Shown here piece by piece: positions 1 to 8,364 of a DNA stretch of 64,000 nucleotides; positions within the stretch are counted from its first letter, which is position 1, and each line of letters begins with the position of its first letter. The notes under the pieces were generated by a model. That model saw only the letters and a program-made list of their open reading frames with translations. It did no database searches and was not told where the DNA came from. The position numbers and the translations under genes are program-made. Origin of the DNA: Streptomyces stelliscabiei (GTDB lineage: Bacteria; Actinomycetota; Actinomycetes; Streptomycetales; Streptomycetaceae); the NCBI RefSeq assembly GCF_014873495.1, contig NZ_JADBGF010000001.1:6572001-6636000 (forward strand). Reading direction: 5' to 3'.

Positions 1-228
1 GGCCGGTTCGGGATGGGGGCGCTGACCGCGACCGCGCTCGCCCTGGTGACGACGTTCGTACTGCGCTTCGTGGCGGTCGAGGCGCTGGTCTATCTGCCGC
101 GAAAGGCGTCTCGCCGTGGGGAGCACGGCGAGCAGAAGCGGGCCGAGCAGAAGCAGGTCGAGCAGAAGCGGGCCGAGCAGAAGCAGGTCGAGCAGAAGCA
201 GGTCGAGCCGGCAAGGAGAGCCGTGTGA
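1..228 (+). CDS. C-terminal fragment of a membrane protein with an EQK repeat tail (5' end outside window)
   Basis: The reading frame is open from base 1, so this is the 3' end of a gene that starts upstream. What is visible is a hydrophobic helix of about 22 residues followed by a charged tail made of five pentapeptide repeats (EQKRA or EQKQV, bases 130-204). The stop codon overlaps the GTG start of the next gene (GTGA at 225-228), so the two genes are probably translationally coupled. In other Streptomyces, galactose/glyoxal-oxidase-like genes often follow a membrane polysaccharide synthase or glycosyltransferase (the cslA-glxA pair is the known case). That identity is only an inference from position, because no catalytic region lies in the window. 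Confidence 0.6.
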   Translation, partial: GRFGMGALTATALALVTTFVLRFVAVEALVYLPRKASRRGEHGEQKRAEQKQVEQKRAEQKQVEQKQVEPARRAV

Positions 229-2717
229 AGAACCATCCGATGAACCATCCGCGGGGCCGCTTGCATCTGCGGGGCCGCTTCGGGATCCGCCGCAGACCCG
301 GGCCCCTGCCCAGGGTCAGACGGAGCACGGCCCTGCTGGCGGTCGGGGCGCTCGCCGCCGGCCTCCTGCTGGTCTCGCCCCAGTCCGCGTCCGCCGCCAA
401 CCTGGTCCAGAACCCCGGGTTCGAGACCGCCGGCACCGACGGCATGCCGTACTGCTGGGAGAAGTCCGGCTGGGGCGACAACGACTTCACCTTCACCACG
501 GTGGCGGGCGCCCACTCCGGCGCCAAGGCGATGAAGGTCGAGCTGACCCGCCGGGTCTCCGGTGACCGCAAGGCCCTCATCACCGAGTCGGCGGCCTGCG
601 CGCCCACGGTCACCGTGGGCAAGCAGTACGACCTGGCCCTCTGGTACAAGTCGACGACCCCGGACACGTCCGTCACCCTCTTCCGGCACGACACCACGGC
701 CGGCTGGCAGTACTGGACCGACCTCAAGACGCTGGACATGGCCGGGAGCTGGACCGAGGCGACGGTCCGCACCCCGCAGATCCCGGCGGGCACCGACCGG
801 ATCACCTGGGGCGTCTCCGTCTACGGCACCGGTTCCGTCACCACCGACGACTACACGATGGACCAGGTGGCCGACCCCGTCCCTCAGCCGCAGTGCACGG
901 GCACGCCGGACGAGTGCCTGAACGGCCGCTGGGACGTGCTGCCCACCAAGAACCCCGTCCGCTCCATGCACTCCGTCGTCCTCAACAACGGCAAGGTGCT
1001 GCTGATCGCCGGCTCCGGCAACAGCGAGCAGATGTTCGAGGCAGGGACGTTCACCTCCGCGGTCTACGACCCGAAGAACGGCACGTACAAGCAGATCCCG
1101 ACCCCGGACGACATGTTCTGCGCGGGCCATGTGCAGTTGGACGACGGCCGGGTCCTCGTCATGAGCGGCAACAAGGCGTACCCGGTGGCGGGCGGTCACG
1201 GCTACGAGGGCTACAAGGACTCGTACGTCTTCGACCCGGTCACCGAGACCTACAGCAAGACCAACGACATGAACGACGGCCACTGGTATCCGTCGGCGAC
1301 GATCCTCGGCAACGGTGACGTCATCTCCTTCGGCGGACTGCGCGAGGACTCCACGGGTTCGGTGACGGCCGAGCTGTGGTCGGACGCCGAGCAGAAGTGG
1401 CTCGAACTCTGGAAGGTCCACCAGACCTGGTCGTACTGGGGCCTGTACCCCTCGATGATCCTCATGCAGGACGGCCGCCTCTTCTACTCCGGCAGCCATG
1501 TCTTCGGCAACAACATCCCCGGCACGGGCAGCGCGATCTACGACTACGGCGCCAACACGATCACCCAGATCCCGGGCCTGCAGCGCAAGGACGAGCGCGA
1601 CCAGTCCGCGAGCGTGCTGCTGCCGCCCGCCCAGGACCAGAAGGTCCTCACGCTCGGCGGCGGCAACATCGAGTCCAACCCCGACGCCAACCGCCTGACG
1701 GATGTCATCGACCTGAAGGCCGCGAACCCGGCGTACGTCGCGGGCCCGCCGATCCCGCAGGGCACGGTGGACCTCGGCAACGGCAAGGTCGCCCAGACGG
1801 GCAGCCAGGGCAAGATGTACGTCTCGGCGGTGCTGCTGCCCGACGGCAAGGTCCTGGAGACGGGCGGCGGCCTGCACAACCGCGCCGACCCGGTCTACGA
1901 GTCGTCGCTCTACGACCCGGCGACCAACACCTTCGACCCGGTGGCGACGGACCCGGAGGAGCGCGGCTACCACTCCTCGGCGTTCCTGCTCCCCGACGGC
2001 CGCGTCATGACGACCGGCGACAACCCGGGCAACGGCACCTGGAACCACGACGTGTCCCTCTACACCCCGCCGTACCTCCTGAAGGGACCCCGCCCGAAGA
2101 TCACGTCGGTCATCGACAAGGAGTGGGTGTACGGCGACACGCAGCGGATCACGGTGGACCGGCCGATCGTGAAGGCGGAACTGATCCGCCCCGCGGCGGT
2201 CACGCACTCCTCGGACCCGAACCAGCGGTTCGTGGACCTGCCGCTGTCCGTCGACGGCAACAACATCGACCTCAACGTGACGAGCAACCCCAACCTGGCG
2301 CCGCCCGGCTGGTACATGCTCTTCGCGGTGGACGCAGGCGGCGTTCCGTCGGTCGCGGAATGGGTCCACCTCCAGGGCCCGTCGGCCCTGGCCGCGGCCT
2401 CCGGCGACGCCCCCTCGGCCCATGTCCACGACTTCGCGGACGCCCCGAAGGGCAAGACCACGGGCCCGCTGAAGAAGACCAGGTCGAAGAAGGTCAGCCC
2501 GACCGTCTCCGGCTGCGACCGCCACTACGGCACGGCGAACGTCTGCGTCCCGACGGCCTTCCCCGACGAGGTGAAGGAGACGACGGCGTCGCGGTGCGCG
2601 TGGCTGAAGCAGAACGACTACGGCCGCCTGAAGGTCAACGGCAAGGACGATCCGCTGCGGTTGGACCGCGACCGGGACGGCCTGGCCTGCGGGAAGGGGG
2701 ACGTGCGACGGCGCTGA
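225..2717 (+). CDS. Secreted copper-radical oxidase (galactose/glyoxal oxidase family) with N-terminal CBM-like and C-terminal excalibur-like domains
   Basis: Predicted 830-residue secreted oxidase of the mononuclear copper-radical (AA5/GlxA-like) family, which oxidises an alcohol or aldehyde to give H2O2. Order: basic signal peptide (cleavage near residue 57), a carbohydrate-binding-like region opening with NLVQNPGFE (about 58-200), then a kelch propeller. Active-site candidates match the family: Cys299 (DMFCAGH) and Tyr355 (GHWYPS) for the thioether cofactor, Tyr582 and His583 (GYHSS), and His661 (VTHSSDPNQR). The last 50 residues hold an excalibur-like Ca-binding motif (DRDRDGLAC). The GTG start at 225 has AAGGAG upstream and overlaps the preceding stop. 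GlxA of S. coelicolor lacks both extra domains, so this is a different family member. The substrate cannot be read from sequence. Confidence 0.88.
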   Translation: MKNHPMNHPRGRLHLRGRFGIRRRPGPLPRVRRSTALLAVGALAAGLLLVSPQSASAANLVQNPGFETAGTDGMPYCWEKSGWGDNDFTFTTVAGAHSGAKAMKVELTRRVSGDRKALITESAACAPTVTVGKQYDLALWYKSTTPDTSVTLFRHDTTAGWQYWTDLKTLDMAGSWTEATVRTPQIPAGTDRITWGVSVYGTGSVTTDDYTMDQVADPVPQPQCTGTPDECLNGRWDVLPTKNPVRSMHSVVLNNGKVLLIAGSGNSEQMFEAGTFTSAVYDPKNGTYKQIPTPDDMFCAGHVQLDDGRVLVMSGNKAYPVAGGHGYEGYKDSYVFDPVTETYSKTNDMNDGHWYPSATILGNGDVISFGGLREDSTGSVTAELWSDAEQKWLELWKVHQTWSYWGLYPSMILMQDGRLFYSGSHVFGNNIPGTGSAIYDYGANTITQIPGLQRKDERDQSASVLLPPAQDQKVLTLGGGNIESNPDANRLTDVIDLKAANPAYVAGPPIPQGTVDLGNGKVAQTGSQGKMYVSAVLLPDGKVLETGGGLHNRADPVYESSLYDPATNTFDPVATDPEERGYHSSAFLLPDGRVMTTGDNPGNGTWNHDVSLYTPPYLLKGPRPKITSVIDKEWVYGDTQRITVDRPIVKAELIRPAAVTHSSDPNQRFVDLPLSVDGNNIDLNVTSNPNLAPPGWYMLFAVDAGGVPSVAEWVHLQGPSALAAASGDAPSAHVHDFADAPKGKTTGPLKKTRSKKVSPTVSGCDRHYGTANVCVPTAFPDEVKETTASRCAWLKQNDYGRLKVNGKDDPLRLDRDRDGLACGKGDVRRR

Positions 2718-2756
2718 CGATCGGCGTCCTCGACCGCTAAGGGTCAGTTCGAGGGT

Positions 2757-2802
2757 CCAGGGCCCCGTACCCGACGGACATCCGTCGGGTACGGGGCCCT
2801 GG
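2757..2802. terminator. Bidirectional terminator, 22-bp perfect stem
   Basis: Bases 2757-2778 and 2781-2802 are perfect inverted complements separated by two bases. The hairpin sits between the convergent oxidase and MarR genes. There is no U tract, as is usual for actinobacterial terminators, and it can serve both strands. Confidence 0.85.
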
Positions 2803-2850
2803 CACGGGCAGGGGGTGATCCCCGATCCCCGAACCCGATTCCTGGCGCCG

Positions 2851-3333
2851 TCAGTTCTGCCCGGTCAGCGTGCCCGTGGCCTGCTGCTGGACGGCGGCCG
2901 ACCGGCGGAGGAAGTCGAGGATCACGTCCAGCTGCTCGTCGGTGTAGTCGGCGTACAACGCTTCCAGACCGGTGACGAAGTCGGCGAACAGCGCGCCGAA
3001 ACTCGCCACGTGGTCCCGCTCGATCTCGACGATCACCCGGCGGCCGTCGGCCTGGTCACGCGTCCGGCGGACGAACCCCTTGCGCTCCAGCCGGTCGACC
3101 AGCCCGCTCACCGACGCGGGCGCCAGACCGGTGCGCGCGACGATCTCCCCCGACGTCAACGGCCCCTCCCGCTCCAGCAGATCGAGGGTCTTCTCCTCCG
3201 TCATGCCCAGCCCCATGCGGGCGCCGACCGCGGCGTGGAACATCACCGCCGCGTTGCTGTGCTCGCGGCCGGCCTGATGCAGCGCGGCGAGGAGTTCGCC
3301 GCGTCGACCCGCGTCGCTTGACACCCGTGCCAC
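2851..3333 (-). CDS. MarR family transcriptional regulator
   Basis: 160-residue winged-helix regulator. The DNA-binding part is clear: the helix-turn-helix segment LTSGEIVARTGLAPASVSGL is followed by the MarR wing signature with R/K and D residues (DRLERKGFVRRTRDQADGRR). Helices at both ends would form the dimer interface. It is divergent from the FAD monooxygenase at 3410, and the 76-bp gap holds a palindrome (3350-3361), so it probably represses that operon and itself and releases on binding a small aromatic or lipophilic ligand. The GTG start at 3333 is the annotated choice. The ligand is unknown. Confidence 0.85.
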   Translation of the reverse strand: MARVSSDAGRRGELLAALHQAGREHSNAAVMFHAAVGARMGLGMTEEKTLDLLEREGPLTSGEIVARTGLAPASVSGLVDRLERKGFVRRTRDQADGRRVIVEIERDHVASFGALFADFVTGLEALYADYTDEQLDVILDFLRRSAAVQQQATGTLTGQN

Positions 3334-3349
3334 GCTCCTCTTACATTTC

Positions 3350-3361
3350 GTTCGTGCGAAC
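3350..3361. promoter_or_regulatory. Candidate MarR operator in divergent promoter region
   Basis: Perfect inverted repeat GTTCG-TG-CGAAC centred between the MarR gene and the FAD monooxygenase. A TAGATT hexamer at 3381-3386 could be the -10 of the rightward promoter. Assignment to this MarR is by position only. Confidence 0.5.
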
Positions 3362-3409
3362 TAAATAACTGTCTGTTACTAGATTAGCACCGAAGGGGGC
3401 GGCGTCACA

Positions 3410-4603
3410 ATGACGACGGCATTGATCATCGGCGGTGGGATCGGCGGCCTGACCATGGCCCTGGCGCTGCGGCGCGCGGGCATCGAACCGCTGGTCCACG
3501 AGGCGTACGACGGGCCCGACGACTACGTGGGGTCGTTCCTGAACACCGCCTCCAACGGACTCGACGCGCTACGCGCCATCGGCGTCGACCTCACCCGCCA
3601 CGTGGACGGGGTCCCGATCCCCCGCATGGTCATGTCGAGCGGCTCCGGAAAGCGGCTCGGCGAGGTGGCCAACGGCACCCGGCTGCCGGACGGCACCGTG
3701 AGCCTCTGCGTCCGACGCGGCGCGTTGCAGCGGGCGCTGCGCACGGAGGTCCGCGAACGCGGCATCCCCCTCGTGTACGGAAAGCGCCTCGCCACCTATC
3801 GGGCCCTGCCCACCGGGGTGGTCGCACGGTTCACCGACGGCACCGAGGCCGGCGGTGACCTCCTCATCGGCGCCGACGGCATCCACTCCCGGACCCGCGG
3901 CCTCCTCGACCCCGACGCCCCGGCGCCCCGCTTCACCGGCCTGCTCAGCGTCGGCGGTTACAGCGAGGGCACCGGGCTGGCCCCCACCACCGGCACCCAG
4001 CACCTGGTCTTCGGCAGGCGGGCGTTCTTCGGCTATCTGGTCCGGGAGTCGGGCGAGACCTACTGGTTCGCCAACCTCCACCGGCCGGACGAACCGAGCC
4101 GGCAGGACCTGGCCGCCATGACGACCGACCAGTGGCGGCGTCACCTGGCCGACCTCTTCGCCGACGACACACCGGTCATCCGACGCATCCTCGACCACCT
4201 GGTCGGAGAGATCGGCGCCTACCCCGTGCACGACATCCCGACCAGCCCGGTCTGGCACCGGGGACCGGCCGCGCTGATCGGTGACGCGGTGCACGCCACC
4301 TCCCCGTCCGCCGGGCAGGGCGCCTCGATGGCCGTCGAGGACGCGGTCGTCCTCGCCCAGTGCCTGCGCGACGCACCCGACACCACCACCGCGTACACCA
4401 CGTACGAGCGCCTGCGCCGCCCGCGTGTGGAGAAGGTGGTGGCGTACTCCCGGACGCTGTCGAACAGCAAGACCGCCGGTCCGGTCGCCCGGGTCCTCCG
4501 GGACCTCATGATGCCCGTCGCGCTGAAGTTCTTCGCCAACCCGGCCTCGCACGCCTGGATGTACGACCACCACATCGAGTGGGACCACCCGGTGGCCGTC
4601 TGA
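3410..4603 (+). CDS. FAD-dependent aromatic monooxygenase (PHBH/TetX-like fold)
   Basis: 397-residue class A flavoprotein monooxygenase. The N-terminal dinucleotide-binding motif (IIGGGIGGLTMALALRRAG, residues about 5-23) binds the ADP part of FAD. The second FAD motif (LIGDAVHATSPSAGQGASMAVEDA, about residue 290) carries the GD and the flavin-contacting helix, and a DG pair (LLIGADGIHS) lies near residue 155. The family hydroxylates aromatic or polyketide substrates with NAD(P)H and O2, and also includes TetX-like inactivators. The stop overlaps the start of the multicopper oxidase (TGATG), giving a two-gene oxidative operon under the divergent MarR. The substrate is not predictable from sequence. 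Confidence 0.85.
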   Translation: MTTALIIGGGIGGLTMALALRRAGIEPLVHEAYDGPDDYVGSFLNTASNGLDALRAIGVDLTRHVDGVPIPRMVMSSGSGKRLGEVANGTRLPDGTVSLCVRRGALQRALRTEVRERGIPLVYGKRLATYRALPTGVVARFTDGTEAGGDLLIGADGIHSRTRGLLDPDAPAPRFTGLLSVGGYSEGTGLAPTTGTQHLVFGRRAFFGYLVRESGETYWFANLHRPDEPSRQDLAAMTTDQWRRHLADLFADDTPVIRRILDHLVGEIGAYPVHDIPTSPVWHRGPAALIGDAVHATSPSAGQGASMAVEDAVVLAQCLRDAPDTTTAYTTYERLRRPRVEKVVAYSRTLSNSKTAGPVARVLRDLMMPVALKFFANPASHAWMYDHHIEWDHPVAV

Positions 4604-6168
4604 TGGGCGCGCGACGCCTCGACCGCCGACGGCTGCTGAAGCTGGGCCTGCTCGGGATACCGGCCACCGCCGCCCTGGCCGGGGGCGGCCTGACGTATCT
4701 CTGGGCGGGCGCGGACATCGACACCGCCGGGAAGCTCTCCTTCACCAACCGGCTCGCCGTCCCGCCGCTCGCCCGAAGTCGCCGCGACGGGGCGGGTCGC
4801 CGGGTCTTCGACCTGCGGATCGCCCCCGGCCGGCACCGGTTCCGGCCGGGACGGCCCACCGCGACCTGGGGCGTCAACGGCGCCCACCTCGGACCGACAC
4901 TGCGCGCCACCGGGGGCGAGACCGTCCTGCTGCGGGTGCGCAACGACCTGCCCGAGGCGACGAGCCTGCACTGGCACGGCATGCGTCTGCCCGCGGCCAT
5001 GGACGGCGGCCCGCACCAGCCGATCGAGCCGGGACACACCTGGTCGCCGACCTGGCGGATCGACCAGCCGGCCGCCACACTCTGGTACCACCCCCATCCG
5101 CACGGGCGGACGACCCGGCACGCCTACCGTGGCGTGGCCGGCCTGTTCATCGTCGACGAGCCGCCACCCGAACCGACCGCGCCGTCCGCACCGACCGGGT
5201 CGTCCACACCGACCAAGTTGCGGCGCCTGCCCGACCGGTACGGCGTCGACGACATCCCGGTCATCGTCCAGGACAAGAAGTTCCACGCCGACAACCAACT
5301 CGACGAGTCCGGGCCGACGATGAGCGGCGCGGGCCCGGTCGGCGACACCGTCAGCGTCAACGGCACGCTCACGCCGTACTTCGACGTCACCACCCAGCGC
5401 GTGCGTCTGCGGCTGCTCAACGCCTCCAGCACCCGGGTCTACCGCTTCGGACTGGACGACGACCGGCCGTTCGCGCTCGTCGCCACCGACGGAGGGCTGC
5501 TCGCGGAGCCGTACCGCACCAACCGGGTGCAACTGTCGCCCGGAGAACGCGCCGAGATCGTCCTGGCACCGGCACCGGGCGAACGGCTCGTGCTGCGCAG
5601 CCACCCGCCCCGACTCGGCCTCGACCCCTGGAACCGGCGCTTCGCCGGCGGGGACGACACGCTGGACATCCTCCAACTCCGCGCGGCGCCCCGCCTCAAG
5701 CCGTCGGCGGCGCTGCCCGAGCGGCTCGCCGACGTGCCCCGCATCGACACGTCGGCCGTCGCGGCGACCCGCACCTTCGCACTCTCCGGCAACCGGATCA
5801 ACGGCCGGGGCATGGACATGGCCCGCATCGACTTCGCCGTCACCCAGGACACCACCGAGATCTGGGAGATCACCGCCGACGACGGTGTGCCGCACAACTT
5901 CCACGTCCACGACGCCCAGTTCCAGATCCTGAGCATCGACGGCACGCCCCCACCGGAGTCGCTGCGCGGCTGGAAGGACACCGTCCACACCCCACCGAAC
6001 ACCCCCGTCCGCATCGCCCTCCGCTTCCACGGCCACACCGACCGCCGGACGCCGTACATGTACCACTGCCACCTGCTCACCCACGAGGACCAGGGCCTGA
6101 TGGGCCAGTTCGTCGTCCTCGCCCCGGGCGAACGGCCGGGCGGACCCCACACCCACGACGCGGGTTGA
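4603..6168 (+). CDS. Multicopper oxidase with Tat-like signal
   Basis: 521 residues from the ATG at 4603, which overlaps the upstream stop. The N terminus has a twin-arginine-like signal (DRRRLLKLG) and a hydrophobic stretch, so the enzyme is probably exported folded or membrane anchored. Three cupredoxin domains are indicated by the four copper motifs: HWHG (residue 123), WYHPHPHG (about 163), HNFHVH (431) and HCHLLTHEDQGLM (488). Together these give the type 1 site and the trinuclear cluster, including the axial Met. The family oxidises phenols or metals while reducing O2 to water. Co-expression with the monooxygenase suggests joint processing or detoxification of an aromatic compound; that is inference. 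Confidence 0.88.
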   Translation: MGARRLDRRRLLKLGLLGIPATAALAGGGLTYLWAGADIDTAGKLSFTNRLAVPPLARSRRDGAGRRVFDLRIAPGRHRFRPGRPTATWGVNGAHLGPTLRATGGETVLLRVRNDLPEATSLHWHGMRLPAAMDGGPHQPIEPGHTWSPTWRIDQPAATLWYHPHPHGRTTRHAYRGVAGLFIVDEPPPEPTAPSAPTGSSTPTKLRRLPDRYGVDDIPVIVQDKKFHADNQLDESGPTMSGAGPVGDTVSVNGTLTPYFDVTTQRVRLRLLNASSTRVYRFGLDDDRPFALVATDGGLLAEPYRTNRVQLSPGERAEIVLAPAPGERLVLRSHPPRLGLDPWNRRFAGGDDTLDILQLRAAPRLKPSAALPERLADVPRIDTSAVAATRTFALSGNRINGRGMDMARIDFAVTQDTTEIWEITADDGVPHNFHVHDAQFQILSIDGTPPPESLRGWKDTVHTPPNTPVRIALRFHGHTDRRTPYMYHCHLLTHEDQGLMGQFVVLAPGERPGGPHTHDAG

Positions 6169-6365
6169 GACGGCCCCCTACCCCGGAGAGTGCCGCCTCG
6201 TACGGAGGGCTTCGGGTTCCGCGTTGTGCGTGCGATGCTCGAAATCGGCAGTGGAGGCGCAGATGAAGGAGCGCTACGACGCTGGGAGCGGGCCCGTCGT
6301 CGGATCGACCGCATACCTTCGCCGGCCGGACTCGTGGCCGGGCTCCTCCGACTGGGCCCGGAGTC

Positions 6366-6875
6366 GTGGCTGCTGGCCCCCCCCGCTGGGCCAGAACCCG
6401 GTTCGCCGTCGGGGGCTTCCTGATGTTCGGCACCATCGCCGGAGTCATGGGAGGGGAGGCGGGTCAGGAGTACCAGGCGCTGCGGCATCTGCGCGACGAG
6501 GGGATCAGGACCGACGCGACCGTCGTCGAGATCGCCGGCCGGTCGGAGGAAGGCTCGGCGACCTCCCTGACCGTGCGCTTCGACACCTCGTCCGGCCCTG
6601 TGCGCGCGTACGTCGACGTCTCGGGCGGTCCGGCGACCGACGCGAAGCCCGGAGCGCGGATACCCGTCGTGTACAGCAGCCCGCTCGATGTCTCCGACGT
6701 CCGCCACGCCGACCGCCTCGACGGAGGCGAGGCCGACGGAATCCGGCAGGGATCGATGGTGGTCGGGCTGCTGGCGGCGGGCTCTCTGGCGGGCGCCCTC
6801 CGCGAGGTCGCGCGCGCCGGGCGACAGACCGAGGCGGAGGGGACGCAGGACGGGCACCCGCGGCTGGACACCTGA
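6366..6875 (+). CDS. DUF3592-like membrane-associated protein
   Basis: About 169 residues from the GTG at 6366; an ATG at 6423 in the same frame is an alternative start. One hydrophobic segment lies near the N terminus (GGFLMFGTIAGVMG) and another near residue 135. Between them is a small beta domain (TDATVVEIAG...YVDVSGGP...IPVVYSSPLDVSDVR) typical of DUF3592 proteins, whose function is unknown. A run of eight C bases at 6376-6383 lies just inside the frame. Upstream reading frames there are not convincing, but an assembly frameshift at the run would change the N terminus. Converges on the Mut7-C gene with 37 bp between stops. Confidence 0.6.
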   Translation: MAAGPPRWARTRFAVGGFLMFGTIAGVMGGEAGQEYQALRHLRDEGIRTDATVVEIAGRSEEGSATSLTVRFDTSSGPVRAYVDVSGGPATDAKPGARIPVVYSSPLDVSDVRHADRLDGGEADGIRQGSMVVGLLAAGSLAGALREVARAGRQTEAEGTQDGHPRLDT

Positions 6876-6912
6876 ACAGACGGACGCGATGCGTGCGGGG
6901 ACATCCGGCGAA

Positions 6913-7647
6913 CTACTCCGGGGTCGCGCCGCGCACCCTCAACGCCTCCCGCACGATCGCCTCCAACTGCTCGTGGTGCGCGCCCTTCCAGTACGCCCGG
7001 CCGCACGCGTCGCACTGGGCGAACACGTCGTACGACTTCTGGGTGCCGCCCTCCAGGCGGTCGGCGACCTGCTCCTTCGTCGCTGGTTTCAGGTGGCCGT
7101 TGCAGGCCGTGCAGCGGGTCCACGGGTTCAGGTCGGGGGCGAACCGGGCCAGGATGTCGGCCAGTTGGTCCTCCGGGTGCGTGCTGTAGACGTACGCGCC
7201 GGCCCACAGTTCGCGGCGTCGCAGCAGGCCCCGGTCGCGGCTGAGCAGTACTCGCTGTTCGGCGGCGGAACGGGTGGCCAGGGCGGGATCGCCGATGTCC
7301 GTCGACTCGTAGGCCGTGTCCACGCCCAGCAGGCGCAGGCGTCGGGCGAGGGTGCCGAGGTGGACGTCGAGGAGGAAGCGGAGGGGGGCGCCGGGGACGC
7401 GCTGGGGGCGCTCCACCGGGTGTACGGTGACGGACTCGCCGTGCGCCGGGATGTGGGACACCGGGACTTCGCGGCCGTCGACGACCAGTGCGCCCACCTC
7501 CGTCAGCGGGACGCCGAGGGACTCGACCACGTGGCCCAGGGTCGAGATCCCGTCCGTGGCCAGCGGGGTCGCGCCCGCGCGGCGGCCGTGCGGGACGAAC
7601 AGGGCCAGTTCGGGGGCGACTTCGATATGGATCTCGGCGGCTCTCAC
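6913..7647 (-). CDS. Mut7-C RNase-domain protein with N-terminal ubiquitin-like domain
   Basis: 244-residue protein. The N-terminal third is a beta-grasp ubiquitin-like domain of the Mut7-C associated type (IHIEVAPELALF...VTVHPVERPQ). It is followed by a PIN-like Mut7-C domain (RFLLDVHLGTLARRLRLLGVDT...VLLSRDRGLL, with conserved Asp residues) and a C-terminal zinc ribbon with two CxxC pairs (CTAC and CDAC). The family is predicted to be an RNase, but its substrate has not been established. It stands alone between a convergent gene and the TetR/MFS operon. Confidence 0.85.
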   Translation of the reverse strand: MRAAEIHIEVAPELALFVPHGRRAGATPLATDGISTLGHVVESLGVPLTEVGALVVDGREVPVSHIPAHGESVTVHPVERPQRVPGAPLRFLLDVHLGTLARRLRLLGVDTAYESTDIGDPALATRSAAEQRVLLSRDRGLLRRRELWAGAYVYSTHPEDQLADILARFAPDLNPWTRCTACNGHLKPATKEQVADRLEGGTQKSYDVFAQCDACGRAYWKGAHHEQLEAIVREALRVRGATPE

Positions 7648-7680
7648 CTGGTCAGGATGGCACGGGGGAGGGGGACGGAC

Positions 7681-8364
7681 TCAGGGATTTCCCCTCGGCA
7701 GTCCGTGTTGGAGCGTGGCCAGGGTGCGATCGACGAGTGCGGAGAAGTCGTCGCGGTGGCCGTTCTCGGCCCAGTAGAGGGACGTCTCCAGCAGGGCGCC
7801 GATCAGGGACATGGCGTAGACCCGTACCTCCAGGCTGTCCGGGTCCCGGTCGGTGCGCTCGGCGATGGCGGTGCAGAGCATGCGGCCCGTCACCGACATG
7901 CTCTCCATCATGCGCGAGCGCACCGCGGGGATCTGGACCATGAGGCGCGTACGCAGCCGCGCCACCGCCGCGTCCTCCTCGACGCCCGTGCGGACGGCCT
8001 CTCGCATCACGTGACGGATGCTGTCCGTCCAGGGCTCGTCCGGCGGCCGGTTCCGCAGTTCCTCCAGGAGGAGCGGGTCGAACTCGTCGGTGAGGACGAT
8101 GTCCTCCTTGGTCGGGAAGTAGCGGAAGACGGTCGACGGCGACACCTCCGCCCGGTCGGCGATCTGCTCGATCGTCGTGGCGTCGTAGCCCTGCTCCTCG
8201 ACCAGTGCGTAGGTCGCGGCGCGGATCGCCTCGCGGGTCTTGATCTTCTTCCGCTCACGAAGTCCGAGCGGCGGGCGGTCGGCGGGAGTGCCGGTGGGGG
8301 TGCCGGTGGGGGTGTCGATGGGGGTGCTGGGGCGTGCGGCCGTCATGCGGTCATTGTCGGGCAT
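7681..8364 (-). CDS. TetR family transcriptional regulator
   Basis: 227 residues. A low-complexity T/P-rich leader (TPTGTPTGTPADRP) precedes a standard TetR helix-turn-helix (TREAIRAATYALVEEQGYDATTIEQIADRAEVSPSTVFRYFPTKEDI split over residues about 40-85). The C-terminal ligand domain is all helical. The start overlaps the end of the MFS exporter gene by 14 bp, so the repressor is co-transcribed behind the pump it presumably controls. The likely operator is the palindrome at 9936-9950. Confidence 0.88.
   Translation of the reverse strand: MPDNDRMTAARPSTPIDTPTGTPTGTPADRPPLGLRERKKIKTREAIRAATYALVEEQGYDATTIEQIADRAEVSPSTVFRYFPTKEDIVLTDEFDPLLLEELRNRPPDEPWTDSIRHVMREAVRTGVEEDAAVARLRTRLMVQIPAVRSRMMESMSVTGRMLCTAIAERTDRDPDSLEVRVYAMSLIGALLETSLYWAENGHRDDFSALVDRTLATLQHGLPRGNP

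Noticed and set aside
90..2525. Long minus-strand open frame opposite the copper-radical oxidase (811 codons)
   Set aside because: It mirrors the oxidase gene, is extremely rich in R, V, G and A, has no ribosome site or known motif, and reflects high-G+C antisense openness.
4219..6156. 645-codon minus-strand frame over the monooxygenase and multicopper oxidase
   Set aside because: Antisense shadow of two clearly recognised genes; no domain in the translation.
6190..6423. Small plus-strand frame upstream of the DUF3592 gene
   Set aside because: No ribosome site, Arg/Gly/Pro-rich, and ends inside the next gene; kept only as a note about the C8 run.
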